From Neoechinorhynchus agilis (Eukaryota > Acanthocephala), in assembly GCA_051530055.1 (NCBI GenBank), contig CM121341.1:6510001-6574000 (forward strand): a DNA stretch of 64,000 nucleotides, read 5' to 3'. Positions 32,600 to 44,204 of the stretch are shown here, piece after piece. Under the pieces are notes generated by a model. It made no database searches. It had not been told where the DNA came from and was given only the letters and a program-made list of their open reading frames with translations. Each line of letters opens with the position of its first letter. Within the stretch, counting starts at the first letter, position 1. The position numbers and the translations under genes are program-made.

Positions 32600-34740
32600 C
32601 ATGAATTTCGACTGGATTTATTGGAAGTGACAAGGGCTAGGGAGGGTCAATGCGTGATAACCGACGATTTCAACGGACACGTGGGGCCAAGAGATGGATA
32701 CGAGTGAATTCATGGAGGACACAGTGTAGGATCAAGGAACGCCGAGGGTGTAAGACTATTGGATTACGCAGCAGCGTTGGAGTTGCGTATTTCCAATACT
32801 TCAAAAGTGAAAATGGTACTCACCCAGAAATTGAGCGAGAATGTGGCTGAACTCGAACGCTGGTGGAATGGTTCAGCCGAATCGATTCGTATTGAAGCAA
32901 AGAGCATGCTAGGAATGACATCGGGAAAACCTCCACACCAAAACAAAGAGGCATGGTGGTGGAATCCAGCCGTCAAGGACGCAATCACTGTGAAAAAGTC
33001 AGCCAGGAAAAGATTGGATTTTGACGCTTCGGCCTCGAATGCAGACGTTTACAAAAAGGCAAAAAGGAAGGCCGCACGAGAATGCGCCAAAGCCAAGAAG
33101 GAAGCTGATAACGGCCTGTTCTAACAATTGCAGCGAGGGAGTTGTAGAGATATGGTCTTCAGGTTGGCCAAAGTCAGTGTTAAAAAAATCGCGGGATATC
33201 GTGCACCTCAAAATGGTCAGTGATAGTCACGGAAAGACGCTGGACCAATGCAAGGACATTTTGGATAGGTGGAAGGAATATTTCAGCACTCTGCTGAACA
33301 CTGAGAATGACAGACTGCCTCTAGAGAGCGTACACCCGAATGTCAATATGACGAGGCCGTACTCGTACGATGAGGTGGCTGCACAGCTCAAAAAAATGAA
33401 GACTGGTAAGAGCGCCTTTCCAGATAACATTCCGATCGAGCTGTGGCAATCAATGGGGGTCTTGGGAATAAAGTTGTTCATGGGGCTCTTTCGGAAGATA
33501 GATTTGGAGGAAAAGATCCCGTCGGAATGACAGGGAAGCATATTGATACTGATGTTCAAAGGCAAAGAAGATGTTCTGCAGTGTAGGAGCTACCGCGGCA
33601 TCAAACTCATGTCTCACACAATGAAACTGTGGGAACGAATGATCGATCACAGGATTAGAGAGGAGATCCAAATCAGCCAGGAACAACGAGGATTCATGCC
33701 CGGCAGAAGCACAATCGACGCAATATTCGTGCTAAGGCAGCTGTATGAGAGCTTCAGTAAGATGCAGTGCCGTTGCACATTGTGTTCGACGATTTGGAAG
33801 GGGCGTACGACACGGTCTCTCGAGATCTGGTGTGGGCATGACTCAGGAAAAGGCATTGTCCCGAACACTACACGCCGCGATCCAAGCGATGTATCGAGAA
33901 TGCTACACCAGCATGCGATGCCACAGCGGAATGACCGACTAGTCTCCGTGGGTCTGCAACAGGGTTCGGCCCTGAGCCCTTTCTTGTTCACGATCGTGAT
34001 AGACGTCCTAGGAAATGCGGAAAGAGAAATGAATCCACCATGGACGATACTATTCGCGGACGATTTGATGCTCACAGCTAGGGACGTGGACACGCTCAAG
34101 AATTTGCTGGAGAACAGCGATTAGAAAGCAAAGGATTGAGAGTGAACAGGTGCTAAACGAAATACATGGGGCCGGGTAACCTCGATATGCAAGGAACTCT
34201 GATCGAAAAGATGAACACCTTCAAACATTTTGGCAGCATGTTGAACATGCAATGTGAGCTCGCACCAGAGATCGGACAAAGAGTTCAATGCAGGTGGAAC
34301 AACTGGAGGAAGACAACAGGCATCCTTTGTGATAAGCGTCTTTCGAACAAGCTCAAAAGGGAGGATGTACAAGGCAGTTGTGCGACCCGCCATGCTCTAC
34401 GGAGCAGAGACGTGAGCTATGAAGGAAGACGTTCAACGATTAGCCGTCAACGAAATGCGGATGCTGAGATGGTCCGCAGGGTTGAAACGCAAGGATCGAG
34501 TGTCCAACGAGGAGGTGCGAAAGCTGCTTGCTGTCGAGCCGATCGAGGAGGCAATCGCTAAGAGGCGGATGCGATCGTATCTGCAGGTGACACAAGCAGA
34601 TGGAGAAGTTTGGGTGAAGAGCGCATGGAGAATCGAGCTCGATGGGGGGAGGACAGTGTGAGCGGAGACCTCAAGACGCTCGGAAAGGCAAAGAACAAAG
34701 ACGAAAGCCGGCAATGCTGAAAAGAACAACCTCTCAAGTG
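32600..34740 (+). mobile_element. LINE with endonuclease remnant and reverse transcriptase (plus strand)
   Basis: Plus-strand parts in order: end of the AP endonuclease (DDFNGHVGPRDGYE, HGGH), a connecting region (AWWWNPAVKDAITVKKSAR), RT (SYRGIKLMSHTMKLWERMI, RGFMPGRSTIDAIF, FDDLEGAYDTV, LQQGSALSPFLFTIVIDVL, TILFADDLML) and a C-terminal part (VVRPAMLYGAETWA, LRWSAGLKRKDRV). Several frame changes separate these (near 33120, 33530, 33770 and 34130). Closest in style to RTE-type elements. It sits between two CR1-like fragments. Confidence 0.75.
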
Positions 34741-34819
34741 AGAGAAGGGTTCAAAGAAATGTTGGTGTTTACAGGAGCGATTGTGAGGTTGGTCTTTCCT
34801 TAGGTTCATTTTCGGATCA

Positions 34820-35440
34820 TGATACCCGAGAAGATCGGGCAGTATTGAAAAAGTAGCTAGATATGGGAAGGTGCGAGGTCAAGCTAGGATGAAACGAACT
34901 GGAATTACGAGTGTTGGGCTCGTGTGAAAAAGTGAATAAAAGGTTGTAAAAATTGTGGCGGAAAAGTTGATAGGTGTTTTGTTTGTTTGACGAAAGTTTT
35001 ATAAAGGCATTCGGTGAGAGTAGGAAAATCTGCTGTGCAAATTTTAGATTCTCTTCGATGAAACATTGCGGGCGAAGGGATTCTTAAATGGCGGAGACTT
35101 TGAGTAGGTAAATTTTAAAAGTATTACGTTTAAGGGAAAATGTAATGTGCGAGTTCCATTTCAGATTTGACTGAAATTGGAGACCAAGAATTCTGTAGGA
35201 GGTGACTCGTTGTTTATCGTTTTGAATCTCCGGGTAGGATATGGGGTTGCAGGAGATTGTGGGGATTATTTCGAAGCATTTAGAGAAATTCAGGTAGAGT
35301 TTGTGATTCGTGCAGAATTCTTTGATGCGGGTGATTTCGTTAGATTTTAAGTAGAGGGAGAGATGGGGGTGATATCGTCGCCATATAAGAAAAGCATAGA
35401 GTGACAGGAGAGAGGTTTAAGGAGGTTTAGGAAAATATTA
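34820..35440 (-). mobile_element. CR1/Jockey-like LINE, RT C-terminal part (minus strand)
   Basis: Minus reading gives the post-active-site part of an RT (ISLYLKSNEITRIKEFCTNH, LYLNFSKCFEI, SYRILGLQFQSNLKWNSHI) with frame changes. It is the 3' region missing from the two CR1-like pieces at 5.9 and 31.7 kb, but lies on the opposite strand. Confidence 0.6.
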
Positions 35441-35753
35441 AAAAGGATTGGTGACCGCACAACAACATGATGCACTCATCATTGGATTTCCTCCGTTATG
35501 CTGTATTTCTTCCCCTTTTGCTGTACGTCTTCGGCTATAAGGGATTCTAACGCTTTGATCCAAACTGGAATTGGGATCTCTTGTTCGCTGGACCACCTCG
35601 GTACAACTACGGATGTTCAAACTTTCCCTACTTTTGCCTAACGGAGATGTGTTCTCGGTGAATTGCCATAACGACATCAATTTAAGACGCAAAAGTCTTC
35701 ATATAATAGAGAAATTATTAAGAAAGTCGAAGCCTTCATACAACCTCATCATC

Positions 35754-36149
35754 ATGAAGCTATCAACCATCACATTTGGGATATTTACTGTATTATCGCT
35801 TCAATTGGTTTGGGGATCAGAAACCAAAGACGTCGCCAGCAGCAGTGAGTCGTCAGAAGAGACCGCGACCGTTCTTCAGACACAAAAGCGTCCAAAGAGG
35901 GGTTCTAAAGGTTATTCAATGGAACTTGAGGTGAAGAAGCCCGACCCAAAATTGGTAAGCGACGCCAAGGCCAAGATCAAAGATGCTTATAAGAAGGTAG
36001 CTGGTATATTTAAAAATAAGGACGACGGAATAAAAGAAGGATCAATCACAAAGAGCAAACGATCACGGCAGCGTCGTCAACATTCTCCAAGTGATCATAA
36101 TCCCCCAGGATTACCATACGTCCCTTACGAACCACTTTTCTTTGGATAA
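35754..36149 (+). CDS. Secreted dibasic-site precursor, copy 4 with proline-rich C-terminus (131 aa)
   Basis: Identical in plan to copy 2 through the signal peptide, acidic propart, KRPKR and the lysine-rich helix (LVSDAKAKIKDAYKKVAG). After KSKRSRQRR it departs completely: the released tail would be QHSPSDHNPPGLPYVPYEP then LFFG, ending in glycine, which could serve as an amide donor. The other copies carry the DDIKKKVKGKWEDF helix there. The new tail comes from unrelated sequence fused at about 36066. The upstream hairpin element is absent, so its promoter also differs. Whether expressed is unknown. Confidence 0.65.
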   Translation: MKLSTITFGIFTVLSLQLVWGSETKDVASSSESSEETATVLQTQKRPKRGSKGYSMELEVKKPDPKLVSDAKAKIKDAYKKVAGIFKNKDDGIKEGSITKSKRSRQRRQHSPSDHNPPGLPYVPYEPLFFG

Positions 36150-36197
36150 AAAAGTTTTAAGCGCTAATATTTCTCGGATTGGGCGCTTATTGTAAAT

Positions 36198-36481
36198 TCA
36201 TGATTTTTGTAAAGCGAAATCCGGAAACAGTTGAAATTGAATGTCTTTTTTCCTCAACTCCTTCATTGCACAGTGAATGTCGAGTTCGATTGCTTTTATT
36301 AGTTCTTGGGTGCTGGCAAAGATCCTCATCGGTCGAATGTAGCCACAGACGAGAACTCTCAATCGATGGCCATAAAAGTCATTGGAAAATACATGAAGAA
36401 TGTGAACCTCCTTTTAAAAGAGAAGATAAAATGCGGGAATCTAATAGCAAATACTCACGAGAGATTTTACACGATTTTTAA
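36198..36481 (-). pseudogene. Riboflavin kinase 3' fragment
   Basis: Minus strand, exon 3 with its native end (ALQKS, stop at 36198-36200), intron 2 and the first part of exon 2 (KNRVK side) match 50818-51100. It is cut at 36481 by the tandem repeat. It lies tail to tail with precursor copy 4, as at 28 kb. Confidence 0.75.
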
Positions 36482-36514
36482 AGACCACCAACCTTTGTCA
36501 TTTTTTTCAAATTC

Positions 36515-37720
36515 AGAACGACATTTAATAAATACTTCATTTTGATTCACTAAAATATTTTTTTGTCCGGGACACCACATCTCCTAGGCCCCCTAAGGAT
36601 TTTCTCTTAATTTTTCGCGAATTCGCTCAGAGCCGTCGAAAATCGATTTGTTGCTTCTTTCGTTCGTCGACGTTTAAACAATTTTGTAAATTTGGTCTTT
36701 AAATCTGAATTCAAAAATCAGTGATTCCAACTGTTCGCCGGTTATGATTGTTAGTTGGATTATTTTATAAAATTTGGAATATTAAAACGAAATCGGCTAC
36801 ATTTTTGTATTCGTTATCTCGACAATTCAACTGCTTTCGGAGCGTCATTTAATAAATATTTCATTCACTAAAATATTTTTTTGTCCGGGACACCACATCT
36901 CCTAGGCTTCCTAAGGATTTTCTCTTAATTTTTCGCGAATTCGCTCAGAGCCGTCGAAAATCGATTTGTTGCTTCTTTCGTTCGTCGACGTTTAAACAAT
37001 TTTGTAAATTTGGTCTTTAAATCTGAATTCAAAAATCAGTGCTTCCAACGGTTCGCCGTTTATGATTGTTAGTTGGATTATTTTATAAAATTTGGAATAT
37101 TAAAACGAAATCGGCTACATTTTTGTATTCGTTATCTCGACAATTCAACCGCTTTCGGAACGTCATTTAATAAATATTTCATTCACTAAAATATTTTTTG
37201 TCCGGGACACCACATCTCCTAGGCTTCCTAAGGATTTTCTCTTAATTTTTCGCGATTCGCTCAGAGCCGTGAAAATCGATTTGTTGCTTCTTTCGTTCGT
37301 CGACGTTTAAACAATTTGTAAATTTGGTCTTTAAATCTGATTCAAAATCAGTGTTCCAACGGGAATATTAAAACGAAATCGGCTACATTTTTGTATTCGT
37401 TATCTCGACAATTCAACTGCTTTCGGAGCTCATTTAATAAATATTTCATTCACTAAAATATTTTTTGTCTCGGACACCACATCTCCTAGGCTTCCTAAGG
37501 ATTTTCTCTTAATTTTTCGCGAATTCGCTCAGAGCCGTCGAAAATCGATTTGTTGCTTCTTTCGTTCGTCGACGTTTAAACAATTTTGTAAATTTGGTCT
37601 TTAAATCTGAATTCAAAAATCAGTGCTTCCAACGGTTCGCCTTTTATGATTGTTAGTTGGATTATTTTATAAAATTTGGAATATTAAAACGAAATCGGCT
37701 ACATTTTTGTATTCTTGTGA
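36515..37720. repeat. ~310-bp tandem repeat, four units
   Basis: Units are marked by ctcctagg at 36591, 36899, 37216 and 37483 (spacing 308, 317 and 267; the last unit-to-unit step has an internal deletion). Each holds catttaataaat, the ttttcgcg block and a gttagttggatta block. No open frame. A diverged half unit lies at about 37866-37960. Confidence 0.85.
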
Positions 37721-38263
37721 AGAAATTATTATAGTTTCAGTTTCAATTAGCGATGTTTTAATCAGAAATAGATTTATATTAAAGAAATTTCGGCCTTTTC
37801 GTTGGCCTTCTTCAGTCAATTGTTCGTGGGGTTCTTTTTTGTTAAAATGGGTAGCGAATTCCAAATTCAGAACGTCATTTAATAAATATTTTACCGACTA
37901 AAATCAAGAGATACCTCGTCTCCAAATATTCCCAAGTATTTTCTCTCCTGATGAATAATGGCGAATATTGTACGATTTTTCAAAGTTTTTGTAAACTCAA
38001 ATTTTTGTCGTTTCTTTATTTTGCTACACTTTAACATAAAAAAGCGCACTTTTTTGCACCATTGTTTTTTGTTCAATGGCATAGAATTTCGTCCCTCGTT
38101 GAACATCTTTTCGAATATTTTGAAAAGCTTACTACCAATGTAATTGTTAAGAATATATGAACACAGACTCAATAAGCTCAGGTCTAGGTTGAAATGATAT
38201 TTTTTTTCGATAGAATTCTTTATACGTACGCTCAATTCGTTTCTTTATTGCAGGAAACGTTCG

Positions 38264-40934
38264 ATGAGTATAAATCGACCGTCTGTGCGCATTCTACGTT
38301 TCTTCAGACAGATGAGTAGTTCTTTAAAAGACGAAGGTTCAGTTCAATTCACTCAACTGGTACCACATCTTCCTTCCTACATCAAACCGAGATTAGATGA
38401 ATGGGAAAAACTGAAAATTAAAGCGGTTAAACGTTTGCCGTTCGAGAGACCAGTAAAAGTTAATTTTGTGAACGTACCACTTATAAAATCGAGTACAATA
38501 ACCGCATCGACGTCTCAAACACCTCTCGATCTTATAAGTGACTTATGTCCAAAACTAGCCAAGGAAACCGTCGCCGTCAGTGTAAATGGCCATCTATGGG
38601 ATGCTACGCGTCTTTTAGAAACCGATTGCACGATTGAAGTCCACACGTTTAATGATGAGAAAGGTCGTGAAGTTTGTTTGCATTCGTCTGCTCATATCTT
38701 GGGAGAAGCGATGGAGCTTAATTTGGCCGGAGATCTATGTTATGGCCCAACAATAGAAGACGGATTTTACTATGACATGTTCATGCCTGATGGACGGACC
38801 GTATCCAGCCACGACTTACCTAACATTGAAAAGTTATGTGAAAAAATTATTAAGTATGCTCAACCTTTTGAACGACTGGTTCTCACTAAACCGCAACTAT
38901 TACAACTTTTTCAATACAATCCATTCAAACGAAGAATTATCGAGGAGAAAATCCAAACGGCGACGGCGACTGCATATCGATGTGGAACTCTGGTTGATCT
39001 GTGTCGTGGTCCACATATTCCAAACACTGCATTGATTGGAGCTCTAAAGGTTGTAAAGAACAGTGCTTCTTTTTGGGAAGGCGATGTTAAAAAGGAACAA
39101 CTTCAAAGAATCTATGGTATATCGTTTTCGGACCGGAAAAAAATGAGAGAATGGGTACGTTTTCAAGAAGAAGCTGCTAAACGAAATCATAAGAAGATCG
39201 GAAATGAACAAGAACTTTTCTTTTTCCACGAAATGAGTCCAGGAAGCTGTTTCTTTTATCCAAGGGGAACTCACATCTATAATCAACTTGTAAGTCAGTC
39301 GTTTCTCGCATTTTGGGCTATCTGTAATTTTGTAAGATCGATTTTGACGTTACACCATAAAATATTCACTGCAGGCTCATTTAAGATCCATAGTCTTGCA
39401 ATAATGTTGAACAACTCTATTAGCTAGAGACTGTTTTCTTTTGCAAAATTGGCATCGAGCGACTGAAATAAATCTGATTAAAGAGGAGTATCATAAACGC
39501 GAATTCACGGAGGTAATAACTCCAAACATCTTTAATCATAAACTATGGGTTCAATCAGGACATTGGGAACACTACTCTGAGAACATGTTTTCATTCGAAT
39601 CCGAAGGAATTAAGTTTGCTCTTAAACCAATGAATTGCCCTGGACATTGTTTGATGTTTCAGTCACGACTGCGATCGTGGCGTGAATTGCCGATCAGATA
39701 CGCCGATTTCGGTGCACTTCATCGAAATGAACTTTCAGGTTCTCTATCGGGTCTGACTCGAGTCCGTCGATTCCAGCAAGATGATGCTCACATATTTTGT
39801 TCTACGAGTCAGCTAAAAGCTGAGATCATTGGATGCCTCGATTTTATGCGAACCATATATGCTATTTTTGGATTTAATTTTAAACTGCAGTTGTCTACGA
39901 GACCGGAAAAGTATTTGGGAGACATTGAGACTTGGAACGACGCTGAAAACCAATTAAAAGAAGCACTGAACGAATCAAAGGAAGAATGGGAGCTTAATGC
40001 AGGTGATGGCGCATTTTATGGTCCAAAAATCGATGTTCATATCTCAGATGCGTTACAAAGGGGATTTTCCTTCACATTGGGGTTGCATCAGAAATTTTTT
40101 GTGCCCTATCCCGAATCAATAATCATTTAGTCCAATATCATTTGTCTGTAAAGGATGGTCGCAAAGTGCCTTGAAGAAAGTTCGATACTCTTGAAGTGGG
40201 AAATACTCTGAAGCTCATCGTAATAATTGCTCATGTTAATATTGTGAACCAATAAGCGATTTTTTTCGATTTCTGTTAACTAAACACTTGACGAAATATC
40301 CTCTTTTTTAAAGCGTTGGCATCAATGCGCCACTGTTCAGCTCGATTTCCAACTTCCAATTCGATTTGGTCTTGAGTTTATGACAGGTGAAAGCGCAGAT
40401 TCGAAATCTCGTCCTGTTATAATTCATCGAGCTATTCTCGGTTCCGTTGAACGCCTAATTGCAATAATAACCGAGCATTTTGGTGGACGATGGCCCTTTT
40501 GGCTGTCACCTCGACAAGTTGCCGTAGTGCCAATTACTGGTGATTTTGATCAATACGCAGAAAAGGTATGTGTATCATTGAAGCCATTGTCTAAAATTCA
40601 TTTTAGGTGCATCGCCGATTTCGCGCAGTTGGGTTTATGAGTGAAGCGAAACTGGAAGCTTCTGAGTCCCTGAACAAGAAGATTAGAAGAGCACAGCTTG
40701 AGCAGTTTAATTTCATTCTCGGTATGTTTGTTTAGAATTTACAGCCTATAAAATTAATTTATCCAATTCTATGCAGTTGTTGGCGCAAAAGAACAAGAAG
40801 CTGGGACAGTTAATGTGCGAACAAGGGACAATCAGCAACTCGGTGAAATGGACGTCGATACCGTTATAAGTCGCATGAGATTACTCGTGGAATCACGATG
40901 CCTTAGTTCGGAGATCCAATTTACCAAACTATAG
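38264..40934 (+). CDS. Threonyl-tRNA synthetase
   Basis: Exon 1 (38264-39289) encodes the TGS domain (about residues 60-135), then the editing domain with HSSAH and [12 protein letters not shown]. The catalytic core follows at about 39460-40055: [12 protein letters not shown], then the motif 2 stretch [13 protein letters not shown]. From 40321 come [14 protein letters not shown], motif 3 ([15 protein letters not shown]) and the anticodon-binding domain ([24 protein letters not shown]), ending at 40932-40934. It charges tRNA-Thr. ATG 38264 follows a strong acceptor tract (tttctttattgcag). The arginine-rich start ([17 protein letters not shown]) could be a mitochondrial signal, and a second ATG at 38312 would give a shorter cytosolic form. 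Introns at 40567 and 40722 are canonical. The joins near 39290-39460 and 40055-40321 lack a clean in-phase GT..AG pair, so sequence error or decay is possible. Confidence 0.85.
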
Positions 40935-41202
40935 AATGAAAAATTCTTACATTTCCTACTTGCATGTCGGCTAAGATCTTTTTCAAAGAATAAGCAGGGG
41001 TCCCCTCTTTTTGTTTTAATCATTGTGATTGCTGATTTTTGTACTTGACCTTCCAGTTTTCATTATTTATTATCAAGGCCTCATACACTCTTGTTAGTTT
41101 GTGACATCTTCTTTTTCGGCCTTACGGTCATATTCCTTTGTATCCTTTCGGCTGACTTATCCTAATCCCTCTCCATGCAAGTGTCCCGAGGGTTTTTTAT
41201 TA
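40935..41202. other. 3' region of ThrRS, no gene
   Basis: Nothing recognised. Confidence 0.3.
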
Positions 41203-41505
41203 TTAAAGAGTCGACCCTAAACCCCAGGATTCCGGCGTAGGGACGGATTCAGGAAGGAACTTTAACACAACGGAGGCGCTCAGCCGCACTCGATGGGCCA
41301 GGACCAACCCACTTTTGGGGCCGATGAGTGATCTCAAAACCTGACCCCACCCCTTCCAGCAGCCTAGCACACCCGTGGAACCCAGCGACCGGTGGCGTTG
41401 AACCTTCGACATATCAAGCGCATTATGAACGCGCTTATGCCACACGGGCACTGGGCCCTCGGTTTCATTAATGCCCGCACACTTTAAACCAATAATAATA
41501 CTTGG
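41203..41505. repeat. GC-rich insert, unclassified
   Basis: A 300-bp island clearly richer in G+C than its surroundings, open on minus for 183 codons together with flanking sequence. Abrupt composition change at both ends suggests an inserted element, but no domain, terminal repeat or second copy was recognised. Confidence 0.35.
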
Positions 41506-41759
41506 TTTTTGTTTTGTAGAAACCGTTTTGACAAAAACATAAAAAACAACCAATATAAAGAGATAATGGAGGGAAAACGGGCTTTTTTGAACGTTGATGA
41601 TGAACACTGGACGGCGGCGATACGACCATTCGACCTGACACGGCTGACGACGAATAGAAACGACCGATTTGAACACCGTGAATGGAATTGGGTGAGCGTT
41701 GAAGGTCATATCATTTTTGGTAGTGGTAATCTTTTGCGAGCCAGGAAAGCGCATAAAAT

Positions 41760-42290
41760 CACACTTTATACGCTGCTGATCTATACGGTTTCGAGTTTTG
41801 TACGAATCCCTCCAGATCCTCAGATATATCCCGGGGAGAGACGATTGTCATCAGTGAGTTTCCACTGTTTTTAAGTATTCAAGTGGCCATAATTAAAAAA
41901 GGCTGATTGTTTTGTTTGGGCACACAGCCCACCGATCTGAGCCAGGGACCCTGCTGATCTATACGGTTTCGAGTTTTGTACGAATCCCTCCAGATCCTCA
42001 GATATATCCCGGGGAGAGATGATTGTCATCAGTGAGTTTCCACTGTTTTTAAGTATTCAAGTGGCCATAATTAAAAAAGGCTGATTGTTTTGTTTGGGCA
42101 CACAGCCCACCGATCTGAGCCAGGGACCCTGCTGATCTATACGGTTTCGAGTTTTGTACGAATCCCTCCAGATCACAGCCCACCGATCTGAGCCAGGGAC
42201 CCTGCTGATCTATACGGTTTCGAGTTTTGTACGAATCCCTCCAGATCTTCAGATATATCCCGGGGAGAGACGATTGTCATCAGTGAGTTT
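41760..42290. repeat. 178-bp tandem repeat, three units
   Basis: Units start with ctgctgatctatacggtttc at 41773, 41951 and 42129 (178 bp each), with a shortened unit at 42202. Unit parts include agatatatcccggggagag and ccaccgatctgagccaggg. Confidence 0.88.
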
Positions 42291-42418
42291 CATTCAATAT
42301 TCGCTCCTATTAATTGTTATATACCTCATACGACTTAATTCTTGAGTTTTTAAAATCGTTAATGGAAGTCTAATACCGAAATCTTAAGTTCTTTCTTTTT
42401 AACTTGAACGAGTGCACA

Positions 42419-42623
42419 ATGCCTGGAAAGTAAGAAACTTTAAAAATTGTTTCACAAGGAAATTCGGTATGGGTCTTTTTGAAAGCGTTAACTCTAATCT
42501 TAGGAATGAAGTGGCAAGGTGTTATCGCGGAACTTTAAGAGAATTCTTGAAGGAAACAAGGTATTATTAATCCCAGGTGTACTTTCCTGATTTACTTATA
42601 GTTTGCATTACTTCTTAAAGTGA
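42419..42623 (+). CDS. Possible tiny LYR-like protein (29 aa)
   Basis: ATG at 42419 with three tiny exons (42419-42429, 42504-42560, 42602-42623), canonical 74- and 41-bp introns and preserved phase, gives MPGKNEVARCYRGTLREFLKE and eight more residues. EVxRCYRxxLRE resembles the first helix of LYR-motif mitochondrial assembly factors (LYR here CYR), but the protein is far shorter than known LYRM proteins (about 80-100). Its 3' end overlaps the end of the minus-strand gene. It may be a fragment. Confidence 0.25.
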
Positions 42624-43700
42624 GAGGGATTAAAGTAGGATTCCGATAACCGTCTTCAATACCTGGCTTGATATTCGGTTTCCTTTTTGTCCTTAATATC
42701 ACAAACATGACAATGGCAGCCATAAATATGGTCGTTATCACAATTAGGACGACAACGGTTACCATGTGCCGAATTTCGTGTCCTGTATCCTTCTCATTAA
42801 AGAAATTTCGCAATCGCGCCCACCTTTTGATCCACAATGAATTTCGTCAAATAGCGGTGAAAAACTACAGTAATTTCCGAGATAGTAATATTTGAATCGT
42901 GCACCAGCAGCCAATTCACAATTGCTCAGATGACATTCGGATCTATTTCCTTCTTTGAACTTATCACCATCTCTCATAATATAAACATGAACACCTAATC
43001 TCGCTTCTTCACGGTTCTGTGATTCATATTCGAAATATGTATGGCCATTGGCTGCAAAACACGAATGATTGGGTGAAGTGGCGTCAAATATCTTCTACTC
43101 AAAATGAAAATGTTTCCATGTTAAACTTAACATTAGTAACTTACAACCAATCTCCTATCATTGTAGATCTCTAAGTTTTCACTTTGACTGAGACTATTTT
43201 CCATACTGTAAACAGTTATGGATTCTGGTGTCTTGGGCTGGCTTTCCGAATCCAATATGTAAATCCTGCATTTCGATCCAACAAAACTAAAAGATGCCAA
43301 TAATTTTATCAGAACTCGAGTTAAGGGCACTTATGAGAATAATAAACACGTTTGGTGGCGAAGAGGTTAAATTCACGCTATTACACAAAACTATACAGCA
43401 CTCTGCAATTTGGGCATTTAGAATCATGTAAGCACTGTTTGTTATCAACATTCTGAAAAAATTACCCATCTGATCGAAAAATCATTGATCCATCGGTAAA
43501 TACGTCGTTGTCCAGAGTGCATCGGTTGTATCCCTTGATCGAGTAGTTGTCTAAATGAATCAAATTACTTTTTTTAGTATCTTCCTTCAATTTCACTTAC
43601 GATATCCCTCCGGTGGGCAAGTCTCATTTGCTTGATGTATTTGAATATTAGGAGATAAGATATTAAACAGTAGAAGCTTGAATATCAGCTTGGTGAACAT
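42592..43700 (-). CDS. Single-pass type I membrane protein, cysteine-bearing ectodomain
   Basis: Minus strand. Exon 1 (43700-43601) encodes a signal peptide (MFTKLIFKLLLFNILS), then ANETCPPEGY. Exon 2 (43550-43466) follows after a 50-bp intron (YNRCTLDNDVFTDGSM). The third exon (about 43400-43270) was not resolved. Later exons give KCRIYILDSES, then YNDRRLV, then DATSPNHSCFAANGHTYF, then NRSECHLSNCELAAG. The last exon has a membrane helix (MVTVVVLIVITTIFMAAIVM) and a short basic tail ending at 42592. The pattern of spaced cysteines and strands is CUB-like, but I cannot name the family. Predicted cell-surface protein. Confidence 0.5.
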
Positions 43701-44204
43701 TTTGCTTGTACTTTTTTTGAAAGGAAGCAGACACAAAAGTTGCTTCTGGTTCTATATCCGTGGTAACCACAAGTTTACACTCGAGTTGCCGTTGTTAAGC
43801 CCCCCAAGGCGAGTTTCCGCTTTCATTTTTGTCGAGCGAAACCCTGTTTCATTAAAAATTTGAGCTCAATGACGACAGGATTTAAAATTGAATGCGGATG
43901 TCTTCTATGAAGCGTAGAGGAAAGGAGGCAATGCGTTTATTCGGGATAATTTAGTAAAGTGAGTTGCAGAATAAACATAGCGCTTAATGGGAAAATCCAA
44001 TAGGCCAATGGAAAATTAAATATCGAGGGCTGAAAACGATGAAAACCAGCGAAAAGAGCAACTTTTAATTTGATAGATCGATGGATATGTGCAGCAATTT
44101 CAATTTTACAATAAGTTCGAATAAATAAAGGATAAAGCACACGAAGAAACGTACTGATACCGTAAAGATTGAAGACAAAAAGCAAGTTGAAATGTTAACG
44201 AGGG
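43701..44204. other. Intergenic, no gene recognised
   Basis: Short frames only; nothing supported. Confidence 0.3.

Noticed and set aside
33647-34099. 150-codon minus frame
   Set aside because: Antisense of the plus-strand LINE reverse transcriptase, which has clear RT motifs.
41203-41754. 183-codon minus frame over the GC-rich island
   Set aside because: No signal, domain or second copy, and it spans the abrupt edge of the GC-rich insert; openness can come from base composition.
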